The notes beneath the pieces are model-generated. The model was not told the origin of the DNA. It ran no database searches and worked only from the letters and a program-made list of their open reading frames with translations. Below, piece by piece: positions 19,359 to 29,181 of a stretch of DNA of 64,000 nt; position 1 is the stretch's first letter, and each line of letters starts with the position of its first letter. The DNA is from Gilliamella sp. B3022 (GTDB lineage Bacteria > Pseudomonadota > Gammaproteobacteria > Enterobacterales > Orbaceae): positions 1,151,306 through 1,215,305 of the forward strand of contig NZ_CP071867.1 of the NCBI RefSeq assembly GCF_028751545.1. The letters are read 5' to 3'. The position numbers and the translations under genes were made by a program.

Positions 19359-19733
19359 TTGATTTTGAAAGATTCATTAAGTTATACACTTGTTATTATG
19401 GGTCCTGCATATGGGACCCAATCTGCTTATTGTGCCTATCAATTTGCACAAACTTTGCTATCTAGAACTTCCCATACGATTAAAAATATCTTTTTTTATG
19501 CAGATGGTATTTATAATGGTAATCGGTTTACCGATCCTGCTAGTGATGAATTTGATTTAGTTACGGCATGGCAAACGCTAGCCAAAGAATATTCTTTAAC
19601 GTTAACTATTTGTGTTGCCGCCGCTCAAAGACGAGGAATTATTGAAAAAAATCTTGCGGATAATTTCCAGTTAACAGGTCTTGGTGAATTAAGTGTATCT
19701 ATTGCCGAAACAGATCGAACTATTCAATTTTAG
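19359..19733 (+). CDS. tusD: Sulfurtransferase subunit TusD
   Basis: Part of the sulfur relay that delivers sulfur from TusA to TusE and MnmA for 2-thiouridine in tRNA. It has up to 124 residues. The GPAYGTQ segment and the active-site Cys85 in CVAAAQRRG are conserved. The start is unclear: the frame opens at TTG 19359, another TTG is at 19365, and neither has a ribosome site. The E. coli protein would begin about six residues later. It follows the FKBP gene by 11 bases and precedes tusC by 15. Confidence 0.93.
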   Translation: MILKDSLSYTLVIMGPAYGTQSAYCAYQFAQTLLSRTSHTIKNIFFYADGIYNGNRFTDPASDEFDLVTAWQTLAKEYSLTLTICVAAAQRRGIIEKNLADNFQLTGLGELSVSIAETDRTIQF

Positions 19734-19748
19734 TACTAAGGCTATCAA

Positions 19749-20102
19749 ATGAAAAAAGTTGCAATTATTATTAGTTCTCCACCTCATGGTAATGCTAAAG
19801 GTCGAGAAGCGTTGGATATTGCGTTGGCTGCATCGGCAATTAATCATATTTCTGTCTTTTTTGTTGATGATGGTGTATTTCATCTGTTACCTAACCAATC
19901 TCCAGAACAAATTTTAATGCGTGATTATATTGCGACATTAAATATGCTTGAACTTTATGATATTGAAGATGTGTATGTCTGCAAATCTTCACTTAATGCG
20001 AGAAACCTTGCTAAGGTAACACATAATATTGCTTGTAAAGTTATTAATAACCAATCATTAAACCAATTATTAACTATTCAAGAAGTAATTTTAACATTCT
20101 AA
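19749..20102 (+). CDS. tusC: Sulfurtransferase subunit TusC
   Basis: Partner of TusD in the TusBCD complex. It has 117 residues against 119 in E. coli. SSPPHGNAKGREALD at the N-terminus, VFFVDDGVFHLLPNQ near 38 and RDYIATLNMLELYDIE near 60 match the family. The third subunit, TusB (about 95 residues), normally follows; here the next 120 bases carry no such frame and end in a terminator. The synteny with rpsL is also lost at this point. Confidence 0.95.
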   Translation: MKKVAIIISSPPHGNAKGREALDIALAASAINHISVFFVDDGVFHLLPNQSPEQILMRDYIATLNMLELYDIEDVYVCKSSLNARNLAKVTHNIACKVINNQSLNQLLTIQEVILTF

Positions 20103-20220
20103 TTTTTATACTTAAACATATACATAACCTGAAATTTTTTTACATATAAGATTTATAAATAGTGATATTCAATGGATTAGGGTTAATGTTATTTTTATGA
20201 GATTGAAAAGGAATGAAATA

Positions 20221-20266
20221 AAAAATCCACGTATTTTTGACTATATAAAAACGTGGATTTTTTTAT
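20221..20266. terminator. Bidirectional terminator between tusC and the PTS IICB gene
   Basis: A 12-bp perfect stem AAAAATCCACGT (20221-20232) / ACGTGGATTTTT (20251-20262) has T-runs on both strands. It separates two convergent transcription units. Confidence 0.85.
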
Positions 20267-20290
20267 CAATATAATTTTATTAATTTTTTA

Positions 20291-21769
20291 CTATACTAAT
20301 TTTTTCATATGATCGGCGATGTTTTCAGCTTGCTGACCAACTACAATTTGTACACCTGTTTTCCCTAATTTAATTACTGCCATAGCACCAAGGGCTTTTG
20401 CTGATTCTTCATCAACGAGATCTGTGTCTTTCACACTTAAACGTAATCGTGTAATACAAGAATCAATATTCGTTAGGTTTTCTTTACCACCAACAATGAC
20501 TAAATATTGTTCTGCAAGTGCCGATACATCACCAACCGCTTCTTTAGGTGAGGTGTTTTCAGTTGATGGATTAGTTTCCACATCGTCTTCACGACCCGGT
20601 GTTTTTAAATTGAATTTGACAATCACAAAACGGAAAACTACATAGTAAACAACAAAGAACACTAGACCTTGAAGAATTAGCATATACCAATGTACAGCTA
20701 ATGGATTACGTGATTGCAGTAACATATCAAGTAAACCTGCGCTAAATGCAAAACCTGAAATCCATTGTAAACTAGCAGCAATAAACAAAGAAATACCCGT
20801 TAAAATAGCATGTATTACATAAAGTACTGGAGCTACAAACATAAAGGCAAATTCTAACGGTTCAGTAATACCTGTAAAAAAAGCTGCGAAAGAAGCAGCT
20901 AACATAATCGAAGCCGTTTTTTCTTTATTTCCTTTTTTTGCTGTATGGTACATAGCTAATGCTGCTCCTGGTAAACCAAACATCATAATTGGGAAGAAGC
21001 CAGCTTGATAACGACCAGTAATGCCTGCAATTGCTTTACCGCTATCAATGGCATTTTGTCCAGCTAAGAAGTTAGGGATATCATTAATATCAGCAACGTT
21101 AAACCAGAATACTGAATTAAGTGCATGATGCAAACCAATAGGAATAAGTAGACGATTAAAAAAGCCATAGATACCTGCACCAATTGCTCCTAATCCTTTA
21201 ATTTCATTACCAAATGCAACTAAGGCTTGATAAATATTTGGCCAAATGTAAAGCATTACAAAAGCAACAAATAGCATTACAAATGAAACAAGGATAGGTA
21301 CCAGACGTTTACCACTAAAAAATGCAAGCGCTCTATGTAACTCAATATTACTAAAACGGTTATATATTTCAGAAGAAATTACACCGACTAAAATACCAAT
21401 AAATTGGTTTTGATTAATTTTATTAAAAGCTTTAGAAACGTTATCAATTGGTGTGTTAGTTAATAATGATACTGAATCTGGAGATAGTAATGTTGTGATG
21501 ACTAAAAAACCAACTAAGCCACTTAGTGCAGCAGCGCCATCTTTATCTTTAGACATGCCATATGCGATACCAATGGCAAATAGTATCGCCATATTATCGA
21601 TAATTGCACCACCAGATTTAATTAAAAAAGCAGCAACAATACTATTTTGTCCCCATCCTTGAGGATCAATCCAGTATCCAATGCCGAGTAGTATTGCAGC
21701 CGCAGGTAAAACTGCTACAGGCACCATAAGCGAGCGCCCGATACGTTGCAAATAAGCTAAAATTCCCAT
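20291..21769 (-). CDS. nagE: PTS system N-acetylglucosamine-specific IICB component (no IIA domain)
   Basis: Membrane transporter that imports and phosphorylates N-acetylglucosamine. Residues 1-about 385 form the IIC membrane domain of the glucose superfamily, with AFFTGITEPLEFAF as a landmark. A linker leads to the IIB domain with phospho-Cys438 in NIDSCITRLRL. E. coli NagE is about 648 residues because it carries a C-terminal IIA; this protein ends after IIB at 492. Phosphate must therefore come from a separate IIA such as Crr. Its position divergent from nagBAC supports GlcNAc over glucose. GAGGTAAA precedes the start. Confidence 0.92.
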   Translation of the reverse strand: MGILAYLQRIGRSLMVPVAVLPAAAILLGIGYWIDPQGWGQNSIVAAFLIKSGGAIIDNMAILFAIGIAYGMSKDKDGAAALSGLVGFLVITTLLSPDSVSLLTNTPIDNVSKAFNKINQNQFIGILVGVISSEIYNRFSNIELHRALAFFSGKRLVPILVSFVMLFVAFVMLYIWPNIYQALVAFGNEIKGLGAIGAGIYGFFNRLLIPIGLHHALNSVFWFNVADINDIPNFLAGQNAIDSGKAIAGITGRYQAGFFPIMMFGLPGAALAMYHTAKKGNKEKTASIMLAASFAAFFTGITEPLEFAFMFVAPVLYVIHAILTGISLFIAASLQWISGFAFSAGLLDMLLQSRNPLAVHWYMLILQGLVFFVVYYVVFRFVIVKFNLKTPGREDDVETNPSTENTSPKEAVGDVSALAEQYLVIVGGKENLTNIDSCITRLRLSVKDTDLVDEESAKALGAMAVIKLGKTGVQIVVGQQAENIADHMKKLV

Positions 21770-21860
21770 AAGTTTACCTCATATAATTTTGGGGGAAATC
21801 TTAAAGATGATATTATCATCTTTAAGTGAATATAAATGATTCAGTACTATTTCACTCTAT

Positions 21861-21884
21861 ATTATTTTACTTCGCAAATTAATT
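21861..21884. promoter_or_regulatory. NagC operator candidate
   Basis: The segment has a TTATTTT half and a CGCAAATT half, similar to NagC/Mlc boxes. It lies in the divergent nagE-nagB promoter region next to a CRP-like site. A second box at the looping distance is not clear. A short inverted repeat ATAGTA/TACTAT at 21936-21950 is another candidate. Confidence 0.45.
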
Positions 21885-21894
21885 ATGTGTTTAA

Positions 21895-21910
21895 TGTGAC
21901 TTATGTCACG
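21895..21910. promoter_or_regulatory. CRP-cAMP binding site candidate
   Basis: TGTGA-N6-TCACG at 21895-21910 matches the CRP consensus TGTGA-N6-TCACA except for the last base. It lies between divergent nagE and nagB, the same arrangement as in E. coli, where CRP activates both. Confidence 0.7.
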
Positions 21911-22011
21911 ATTTTTTTTGATTAATTTAGTTAATATAGTAAAATACTATTAACATATTTTACTTATAAAAAAAAGAAGTTATTTTATTATATCAAAAGA
22001 GGTATTATCTC

Positions 22012-22818
22012 ATGAGGCTTATTCCTTTACAAAATGCACAAGAAGTTGGTGCTTGGGTGGCACAGCGCATTGTGAACAAAATTAATGATTTCAAACCGAC
22101 AGCGGATCGTCCGTTTGTTTTAGGATTACCAACAGGAAGCTCACCGTTGGTCATGTATCAACAACTTATTAAACAATATAAAGCAGGTAAGGTAAGTTTT
22201 AAACATGTGGTTACGTTTAATATGGATGAATACGTAGGACTTCCTGAAGATCATCCAGAAAGTTATCACACATTTATGTATGAAAATTTCTTTAACCATA
22301 TTGATATTGATAAAAACAACATCCATATATTAAATGGTAATGCAGTAGATATTGACGAAGAATGCCGTCAGTATGAAGAGAAAATTAAAACTTATGGTAA
22401 AATCAATGTGTTCGTTGGTGGCGTTGGTCAAGATGGACATATTGCTTTTAACGAACCAGGTTCTTCACTTTGCTCTCGTACTCGAATTAAAACATTAACC
22501 GAAGATACACGAATTGCTAACTCTCGTTTTTTTGATAATGATGTTAATCAAGTGCCAAAACATGCACTGACTATTGGCGTTGCAACGTTAATGGATGCAC
22601 AAGAAGTGATTTTATTAGTTTGTGGTCATAACAAGAGTTTAGCACTGCAGGCTGGAGTTGAAGGATCAGTTAATCACCTTTGGACTGTCACTGCGTTACA
22701 AATGCATCCAGCATCCCTTATTGTTTGTGATGAGCCAAGTACTGATGATCTTAAAGTAAAAACCTTAAAATATTTTAAACAAATGGAAGCTGATAATCTA
22801 AAAGTGACCGTTTTATAA
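22012..22818 (+). CDS. nagB: Glucosamine-6-phosphate deaminase
   Basis: It converts glucosamine 6-phosphate to fructose 6-phosphate and ammonia. It has 268 residues (E. coli 266). GLPTGSSP near 38 binds phosphate, Asp72 in [10 protein letters not shown] is catalytic, and [14 protein letters not shown] near 140 carries the active-site His and Glu. AAAGAGGT precedes ATG 22012. It is the first gene of nagB-nagA-nagC, with 11 bases to nagA. Confidence 0.98.
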   Translation: MRLIPLQNAQEVGAWVAQRIVNKINDFKPTADRPFVLGLPTGSSPLVMYQQLIKQYKAGKVSFKHVVTFNMDEYVGLPEDHPESYHTFMYENFFNHIDIDKNNIHILNGNAVDIDEECRQYEEKIKTYGKINVFVGGVGQDGHIAFNEPGSSLCSRTRIKTLTEDTRIANSRFFDNDVNQVPKHALTIGVATLMDAQEVILLVCGHNKSLALQAGVEGSVNHLWTVTALQMHPASLIVCDEPSTDDLKVKTLKYFKQMEADNLKVTVL

Positions 22819-22829
22819 AGGATAAATCA

Positions 22830-23972
22830 ATGTACGCATTAACAAATTGTCGTATCTATACAGGTTATGAAATTCTTGAAAATCACGCCGTTATTATCGA
22901 CGGCGATAAGATTACCAAAATCTGTAAACAAGACGAACTATCTGCAAGTATCACTATTGAAGATTTACAAAATGCTATTGTTGCGCCTGGGTTTATTGAT
23001 ATTCAAGTCAATGGTTGTGGTGGCGTGCAATTTAATGAAACACTCGATGCATTAAGTATTGAAACATTAGAAAAAATGCAAGCGACTAATCTTGCTTATG
23101 GATGTACGAGCTATTTACCGACTTTAATTACATCGACGGATGAATTCATGATAAAAGCGGTAAATGTGATGCGTGAATATTTAATTAAACACCCTAATCA
23201 AGCACTTGGTTTACATCTTGAAGGACCCTATATTAATCCTGAAAAGAAAGGTATCCATGATGAAAATATCATCCGTCAACCATCGCAAGAAATGATCGAC
23301 TTTCTTTGTGATAATGCTGATGTTATTAAAATTATTACTCTAGCACCAGAAAAAGTTGAAAATAATTTTATTAAACAACTGGTTAACGCAGGAATTCATG
23401 TATCGGTAGGTCATTCCAATGGTCATTATGATGATTGTCGACGAGGTTTTAATGCTGGTATTCGTCTAGGCACGCATTTATTCAATGCTATGCCTTATAT
23501 CACTGGGCGAGAACCCGGTGTAGTGGGTGCAATTTATGATGAATCTGATGTTTATGTTGGCATTATTGCCGATGGGCAACATGTTAGCTGGGCAAATATT
23601 CGAAATAGTCATAAAATCAAACAAGATCACTTGATTTTAATTACTGATGCTATGTTATTAGCTGGTTCGAATTTATCCTCAGGAGTATTTGCAGGCAAAA
23701 CCATTTATTATAAAGACGGTCGTTGTGTTGATGAAAAAGGTACATTAGGGGGATCAGCTTTAACGATGATTGATGCAGTGAAAAATGCAGTCGAACATGT
23801 TGGTATTGCATTGGATGAGGCATTAAGAATGGCAACGCTTTATCCTGCTAAAGCAATCGGTGTTGATAAAACTCTTGGTAGCGTTAGCGAAGGTAAAATA
23901 GCCAACTTAGTTGTTTTTGACCGTAACTTTACTATTATTAAAACGGTTGTTAATGGAGAGATCAACAGCTAA
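22830..23972 (+). CDS. nagA: N-acetylglucosamine-6-phosphate deacetylase
   Basis: It removes the acetyl group from GlcNAc-6-P before NagB. The protein has 380 residues. Amidohydrolase landmarks are visible: [12 protein letters not shown] near 55, [13 protein letters not shown] near 128 with the metal Glu, VSVGHSNG near 193, THLFNAM near 213, and ITDAML near 270. AAAGGAT precedes the ATG. It lies inside the nagBAC operon. Confidence 0.97.
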   Translation: MYALTNCRIYTGYEILENHAVIIDGDKITKICKQDELSASITIEDLQNAIVAPGFIDIQVNGCGGVQFNETLDALSIETLEKMQATNLAYGCTSYLPTLITSTDEFMIKAVNVMREYLIKHPNQALGLHLEGPYINPEKKGIHDENIIRQPSQEMIDFLCDNADVIKIITLAPEKVENNFIKQLVNAGIHVSVGHSNGHYDDCRRGFNAGIRLGTHLFNAMPYITGREPGVVGAIYDESDVYVGIIADGQHVSWANIRNSHKIKQDHLILITDAMLLAGSNLSSGVFAGKTIYYKDGRCVDEKGTLGGSALTMIDAVKNAVEHVGIALDEALRMATLYPAKAIGVDKTLGSVSEGKIANLVVFDRNFTIIKTVVNGEINS

Positions 23973-24007
23973 AATATAAGATAATTAATGAAATATTGAG
24001 ATATCAT

Positions 24008-25240
24008 ATGACCTTTAATTATCTAAACTTAGTTGGAAATGCTGATCTTATCAAACAGCTAAATTATGCCATGATTTATCGTTTGATTGTTCAGCATGCT
24101 CCTATTTCTCGTATTCAATTGGCTGAAATTAGCCATTTAGCGCCAGCCAGCATTACTAAAATTACTCGCCAATTGATTAAGAAAAAACTGATTAGAGAGG
24201 TTGATGCACAACAATCAACGGGAGGTCGTCCTGCCGTTTCAATTGAAGCTAAATTCAACTATTATCAGACTATTGCTGTTCAGCTCAGCCGTTCACATGT
24301 AACAATTGAGCTTTATGATATTGGTGGTAATTGTTTAGCATCGAGTGTATGTCCATTAACGCACTTCACTCAGGAATTTACGCAAAAATATTTGATTGGA
24401 TTAATTGAGCAATTTATCCAAGATAACAGTAAAAGAATTAAAAATCTTATAGCAATATCCGTAGTTCTTCCTGGATTGATTGATTCTGTACATGGTATTG
24501 TTCGTTATACTCCTCATATTCAAGTTAAAGAATGGTCATTAGCTGAAGAACTACAAAAACAATTCAATGTTTCAATCTTTTTAGGGAATGATATTCAAAG
24601 TTTAGCTTTAGCTGAAAGTTATTTTGGTACGACACAAAATGTGGATGATTCTATTCTCATTCGTGTCCATCGGGGGGTCGGATCAGGTGTTATTGTTAAT
24701 CAACAATTACTGACAAATCATAATCAAAGTGGTTGTGAAGTTGGTCATATTCAAGTTGATGCGTTAGGTGATCGATGCCACTGTGGTAATTTTGGTTGCT
24801 TAGAAAATCGTGTAGTCAATGATGCTATTGAACATCGTGCAAAACAGATGATTGAACAAGGCTACCCAACCAGATTATCTCGGGACGAATGTAATATAGC
24901 TAATATTTGTCATTATGCAAATCAAGGTGATGAACTGGCAATAAAGTTAGTCAAAGATGCTGGTGAGAATCTTGGTCGTGCGGTTGCAATGATGGTAAAT
25001 ATTTTTAATCCGCAACGAATTGTGTTAGCGGGTGAATTAACTAAATCACCAGAAGTATTGTTAAATGCGGTAAACAGCGCATTAAATGCACAAAGTTTAG
25101 AGGAATTAAGAAAAAATCTTACTATCAATTGTTCATCACTTGATGACCGATCCGCAATTGGTGCATTTGCATTAGTACAACAAGCATTATTCAACGGTTC
25201 GCTCCTGATGTTGTTGTTAGAAAACACTGTGACAATCTAG
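24008..25240 (+). CDS. nagC: N-acetylglucosamine repressor NagC (ROK family)
   Basis: A transcription factor that binds GlcNAc-6-P and represses the nag genes. The frame extends to TTG 23996, but ATG 24008 has a GAG ribosome site and gives 410 residues. The winged helix (about 15-75) includes PISRIQLAEISHLAPASITKI-like text close to E. coli NagC. The ROK domain follows, with the zinc-site segment CHCGNFGCLE near 260. Its operator-like sequence is found upstream of nagB. Position as the third gene of the operon matches E. coli. Confidence 0.95.
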   Translation: MTFNYLNLVGNADLIKQLNYAMIYRLIVQHAPISRIQLAEISHLAPASITKITRQLIKKKLIREVDAQQSTGGRPAVSIEAKFNYYQTIAVQLSRSHVTIELYDIGGNCLASSVCPLTHFTQEFTQKYLIGLIEQFIQDNSKRIKNLIAISVVLPGLIDSVHGIVRYTPHIQVKEWSLAEELQKQFNVSIFLGNDIQSLALAESYFGTTQNVDDSILIRVHRGVGSGVIVNQQLLTNHNQSGCEVGHIQVDALGDRCHCGNFGCLENRVVNDAIEHRAKQMIEQGYPTRLSRDECNIANICHYANQGDELAIKLVKDAGENLGRAVAMMVNIFNPQRIVLAGELTKSPEVLLNAVNSALNAQSLEELRKNLTINCSSLDDRSAIGAFALVQQALFNGSLLMLLLENTVTI

Positions 25241-25254
25241 TACATGTTTAATAT

Positions 25255-25281
25255 AAAAAAGCCCATTAATTGGGCTTTTTT
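25255..25281. terminator. Bidirectional terminator between nagC and asd
   Basis: An 11-bp perfect stem AAAAAAGCCCA/TGGGCTTTTTT has a TTAAT loop. It serves convergent nagC and asd. Confidence 0.9.
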
Positions 25282-25286
25282 GTTAA

Positions 25287-26390
25287 TTAAGCTAAAATAC
25301 GAAGCATTCTTCTTAATGGTTCAGCCGCACCCCATAATAATTGATCACCAACAGTAAAGGCTGATAAATAATCTTTACCCATATTAAGTTTACGTAAACG
25401 CCCAACAGGTGTAGTTAATGTACCTGTAACAGCAGCAGGAGTCAGCTCACGCATTGAAAGATCTCGATCGTTTGGAATAACTTTAACCCAATCATTATGC
25501 GCAGCAAGTAATTTTTCAACTTCTGGAACACTGATGTCTTTTTTAAGCTTAATCGTAAACGATTGACTATGACAACGTAATGCACCAATACGAACACAAA
25601 GACCGTCAACTGGAATAATCTGGCTAGTATTTAAAATTTTATTGGTTTCAGCTTGGCCTTTCCATTCTTCTTTACTTTGACCATTGTCTAAAGCTTTATC
25701 AATCCAAGGAATTAAACTACCGGCTAATGGGACCCCAAAATTATCGGTTGGTAGGCTGCCATCTCGCATTTTTTGGGTAACTTTGCGTTCAATATCTAAA
25801 ATAGATGAGCGAGGATCTTGAAGCTCTTTAGCTACTTCAGCATTAAGCATTCCCATTTGTGTTAATAACTCCCGCATATGGCGAGCTCCACCGCCAGAAG
25901 CGGCTTGGTAAGTCGAAACGGATATCCAATCAACTAAATTTTCAGCAAACAGCCCACCTAATGACATTAACATCAAACTTACCGTACAGTTCCCACCAAC
26001 AAAGGTTTTGATACCTCTATCTAACGCTTTATGAATATTAGCTTTATTGACTGGATCAAGAACAATAATAGCCTCATCTTCCATTCGTAGAGTTGAAGCT
26101 GCATCAATCCAATAACCTTGCCAGCCCGTTGCACGCAATTTTTTATAAATTTCAGAAGTATAATCACCACCTTGGCAAGTCACAATCATATCTAATGATT
26201 TTAATGCATCAATATTATCTGCGCTTTGTAATGTTCCTGTTTTACCGTTAAAAGTAGGTGCAGCTTGACCAGCTTGTGATGTAGAAAAGAAAACAGGATT
26301 GATATAATCAAAATCATGTTCTTCAACCATACGTTGCATAAGAACAGAACCAACCATTCCACGCCAACCAACAAAACCAACATTTTTCAT
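25287..26390 (-). CDS. asd: Aspartate-semialdehyde dehydrogenase
   Basis: It reduces aspartyl phosphate to aspartate semialdehyde for lysine, threonine, methionine and diaminopimelate. It has 367 residues, as in E. coli. The NADP-binding [10 protein letters not shown] is at 8-17, the active-site Cys135 lies in GGNCTVSLM, and the catalytic His is within the ALRCHSQS segment near 275. A GGA precedes the ATG. The region upstream (26391-26553) shows no riboswitch that I can recognise. Confidence 0.98.
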   Translation of the reverse strand: MKNVGFVGWRGMVGSVLMQRMVEEHDFDYINPVFFSTSQAGQAAPTFNGKTGTLQSADNIDALKSLDMIVTCQGGDYTSEIYKKLRATGWQGYWIDAASTLRMEDEAIIVLDPVNKANIHKALDRGIKTFVGGNCTVSLMLMSLGGLFAENLVDWISVSTYQAASGGGARHMRELLTQMGMLNAEVAKELQDPRSSILDIERKVTQKMRDGSLPTDNFGVPLAGSLIPWIDKALDNGQSKEEWKGQAETNKILNTSQIIPVDGLCVRIGALRCHSQSFTIKLKKDISVPEVEKLLAAHNDWVKVIPNDRDLSMRELTPAAVTGTLTTPVGRLRKLNMGKDYLSAFTVGDQLLWGAAEPLRRMLRILA

Positions 26391-26553
26391 AGTTTATTTC
26401 CAATAAGTAGATGTTATATAGGTAAAGATTATCTACTATTAAAACAAAATATTGCCATAAAACAAGTAAGATAAGAATTATTTTTATAGGCACTGATAGG
26501 ATAACGTGGTGTTATATACGTTAAGTTTAATTTAAATTGATTTATTCATGAAT

Positions 26554-26601
26554 AAAGGCAAATCATATTTTTATTGCTTATAAAAAATTGATCTGCCTTT
26601 T
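26554..26601 (-). terminator. Likely terminator of the sugar-amine PTS operon
   Basis: AAAGGCAAATC (from 26554) pairs with GATCTGCCTTT (ending 26600) with one mismatch and a long AT-rich loop. It is followed by TTTATTC when read on the minus strand. It lies about 40 bases after the stop of the IIA gene. Confidence 0.45.
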
Positions 26602-26638
26602 CACAACAAGTTTTATGCTTTACTGTCAAATAGAATGT

Positions 26639-27073
26639 TTAAAAGTCCTCATCTTGGATATTATTGTTCATTATTGAAGCAATATTATACCGCTCAATGC
26701 CTTGTACCGATGCTTCAATGATTTCTGATAATAAGTCATTTAGACTAATTTCATCAGTTCTTAGCATAAAAGTTGTTAACAACATTGGTATATTAACACC
26801 AGTTATTACCTCTAAATTTTGGTGATCAGCCATTTGCTTAACCAATGTATTAAATGGTGTGCCACCTTTTAAATCAACTAAGCATAAAATTTGTGGACAT
26901 TGCTGCGATAACAGCTTAATTTGATGCTCAATTTGCTGTTGAAAGTCATCTAATGATTGTCCCATTGAGAACGATACAGCTTCACATAGAGTTTGTTTAC
27001 CACAGATCATTTCTGCTGATTCAACTAGGCTTTTAGCTGATGAACCATGGGTACTTACTAATACAGCAATCAT
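26639..27073 (-). CDS. PTS mannose-family IIA component
   Basis: It passes phosphate from HPr to IIB in a mannose-type PTS. It has 144 residues. The phosphorylated His9 lies in VSTHGSSA, and LKGGTPFNTLV near 80 is typical of the EIIA-Man fold. It is the last gene of the eight-gene operon, 16 bases after the second SIS gene, with AGGAG before the ATG. Unlike ManX of E. coli, it is not fused to IIB. Confidence 0.92.
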   Translation of the reverse strand: MIAVLVSTHGSSAKSLVESAEMICGKQTLCEAVSFSMGQSLDDFQQQIEHQIKLLSQQCPQILCLVDLKGGTPFNTLVKQMADHQNLEVITGVNIPMLLTTFMLRTDEISLNDLLSEIIEASVQGIERYNIASIMNNNIQDEDF

Positions 27074-27088
27074 TGTTAAGGTACTCCT

Positions 27089-28087
27089 TTAGTAATCAAG
27101 GCAACGATAATAACGACGAATCGTCATAGGATGACGATTTAAATATTCAACATAAGCATCAATACGATTATTAATGGTACGGAAGACAAACGGTGAAAGA
27201 TTTCCACGATATTTTTCTGATATACCAGGTAATTCATAGTCTTTAGTATCGATTATGGTGTAATTACCACAGATTTGAGGTAGGAATTTAGCTACTCTTT
27301 CACTTAATGAGCGCTGTGTATCTTCACCAACATAAACAGTGACTGCTGTATCACGATCAATGACTTCTAACGTACCATGGAAAAATTCTGCTGATTCAAT
27401 GGATTTTGAGCGTAACCAATGTTGTTCCTCCCAATAACACATAGCATGAGAATACGTTGCTCCCCATTGATTACCCGCACCAACAAAATAGTGCATAGTG
27501 TCGTTATGGTGTTTTTCAGCAACTTCTCGCCCAAATTTATCGGCTTTTTTGGCAACAGCAACAATATTTTTAGCAAAATGTTGATCCATTTCTTGATAAA
27601 ACTCATCATAGTCAGGGAACTCACCGGCTAAATACATTAAACGATCAGCTGTCATAAAGAATTTTAATTGTTCATTCATTGGGTAAGTAATAACATGATG
27701 TGCCATTTTCCCTAATGGGGTATCGGCTTTATCCATAAAAGCTAATACGGTTGACCCAACTTCTTTTTGAATTTTTTCAATAGCTGCAACGACTTCCTGT
27801 GTGGTACCCGTGACAGATGAAATAATGATCAATGTGTCTTTAGTGATACGTTTGTTTCCTGTTACTAGATATTCAGCCGCATGTTGAACAAACGTTTCAA
27901 TGGCTGTTTTTTCTTTCATATGAACAACTGCTTGCATTGATGATGCATACGTACCACCAATACCTAACCAGCAAACATTACTATAACCACGATCGTGGAT
28001 TTTATCAATAAATTCATTAATTTGTGGTCTTAATGCTAAAGCACCATTCATGCTGTCTAATTCTTTCTTTTCGTCATATTTTCTCAT
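27089..28087 (-). CDS. SIS-domain sugar-amine deglycase, FrlB/GfrF-like
   Basis: It has 332 residues with two SIS domains. GIGGTYASS near 43 and SSVTGTTQEV near 92 are the sugar-phosphate loops. SAEFFHGTLEVIDRD near 240 matches the catalytic HG segment of fructoselysine-6-phosphate deglycase, and the C-terminal RRYYRCLDY resembles the FrlB end. In FrlB/GfrF the product is glucose 6-phosphate plus lysine. The context (mannose-type PTS plus two SIS genes) resembles the Salmonella gfr operon. Substrate is inferred; other glycated amines are possible. Confidence 0.78.
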   Translation of the reverse strand: MRKYDEKKELDSMNGALALRPQINEFIDKIHDRGYSNVCWLGIGGTYASSMQAVVHMKEKTAIETFVQHAAEYLVTGNKRITKDTLIIISSVTGTTQEVVAAIEKIQKEVGSTVLAFMDKADTPLGKMAHHVITYPMNEQLKFFMTADRLMYLAGEFPDYDEFYQEMDQHFAKNIVAVAKKADKFGREVAEKHHNDTMHYFVGAGNQWGATYSHAMCYWEEQHWLRSKSIESAEFFHGTLEVIDRDTAVTVYVGEDTQRSLSERVAKFLPQICGNYTIIDTKDYELPGISEKYRGNLSPFVFRTINNRIDAYVEYLNRHPMTIRRYYRCLDY

Positions 28088-28089
28088 TT

Positions 28090-29169
28090 TTAAATCCTCT
28101 TAATTTTAGAACTAGTTATTTCATCAAATTCTGGATAGGCCGATTTTTCAAGATTATGACCTTTTAATCTTGAAACTTGGTAACTTAATAGATGAATAGG
28201 AACAGTCATAAATAATGATGCGTATAGTTCATCTATATCAACATTAAGGCACAAGTCCTCTTCTTTAAGATTGTTACTACTATTGGCGTAAATGGTTGAA
28301 ATATTTTTAACATGTTTATTTAAAAAGACTTTTAATAATTTCGCTCTCTGATCTAACTGACCATGGGGTTCAAGAAACACAATATGATCATCTTCATGTA
28401 ATCCTAAATATGGACCATGCATGTATTCTTCGAGTTCTTTACCAAAAGCTGTATTGCGTACTGTTTCCGTAAATTTTGTTTCCGCTTCTCTAGCAACTCC
28501 ATAAGTTGCACCATAACCAATAAATATCACTCTTTTAGCATGATAAAATTGATGTTGGCATTGATTAACCCATACTTGGGATTGTTCAATGACTTTAGGA
28601 AGTAAATGAGTAACTTTCTGAAATTGCTCTATATAGTGGTTAAATTGAACATCACTAACACTGTCATTTTTTTGAGCAATTACTAGAGAGATCAATATTA
28701 AATCTAGAATGGTTACGCTATAACCAGCACTGACATAAGGCATCTCCTCAACTGGAATTCCCATAGATAAGACATGATGACTAATTTTATACAGTGGGCT
28801 ATTGGAATTGCTGGTAAGCGTATAGATGGTTTGGTTGTTTTTTATAAATTGTTCTACTAAATGAATGATTGAATAACTTTCTCCACCTTGCGAAACAGCA
28901 ATATACAAAGTATTAGGATCACGGTAATGTAAATAATTAGCAGCGATAGAAGGATCTTCAATATAAACAGGTATCTTTAAGATTTTACTCATTAAAGGTC
29001 TTGCACCATAAGCTGCGTTGGAACTTGAACCTGTTGCAAATATAACAATTGAGCTAAGTTGTTTAATTTTACTCAGGTCAATATTTTGGGTGAATAGTGC
29101 TTGATAATTATCTAAAATGTTCTGATAATATTCAGGCTCTAAGGCAACATAATCAGCGATACTTTTCAT
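28090..29169 (-). CDS. SIS-domain protein, GfrE/GlmS isomerase-like
   Basis: It has 359 residues with two SIS domains. FATGSSSNAAYGARPLM near 44 and VSQGGESYSIIHLV near 93 resemble the GlmS isomerase domain, and KFTETVRNTAFGKELEEYMHGP near 230 holds the region that contacts the sugar in that family. The second SIS gene follows after two bases. In gfr-type operons the paired proteins split glucoselysine-6-P and fructoselysine-6-P; this one best fits the glucoselysine side. A sugar isomerase role cannot be excluded. Confidence 0.72.
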   Translation of the reverse strand: MKSIADYVALEPEYYQNILDNYQALFTQNIDLSKIKQLSSIVIFATGSSSNAAYGARPLMSKILKIPVYIEDPSIAANYLHYRDPNTLYIAVSQGGESYSIIHLVEQFIKNNQTIYTLTSNSNSPLYKISHHVLSMGIPVEEMPYVSAGYSVTILDLILISLVIAQKNDSVSDVQFNHYIEQFQKVTHLLPKVIEQSQVWVNQCQHQFYHAKRVIFIGYGATYGVAREAETKFTETVRNTAFGKELEEYMHGPYLGLHEDDHIVFLEPHGQLDQRAKLLKVFLNKHVKNISTIYANSSNNLKEEDLCLNVDIDELYASLFMTVPIHLLSYQVSRLKGHNLEKSAYPEFDEITSSKIKRI

Positions 29170-29181
29170 TTTTTCTCCTTA

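Noticed and set aside
26391-26553. Lysine riboswitch before asd
   Set aside because: The region is short and AT-rich, with no stem pattern like the lysine aptamer.
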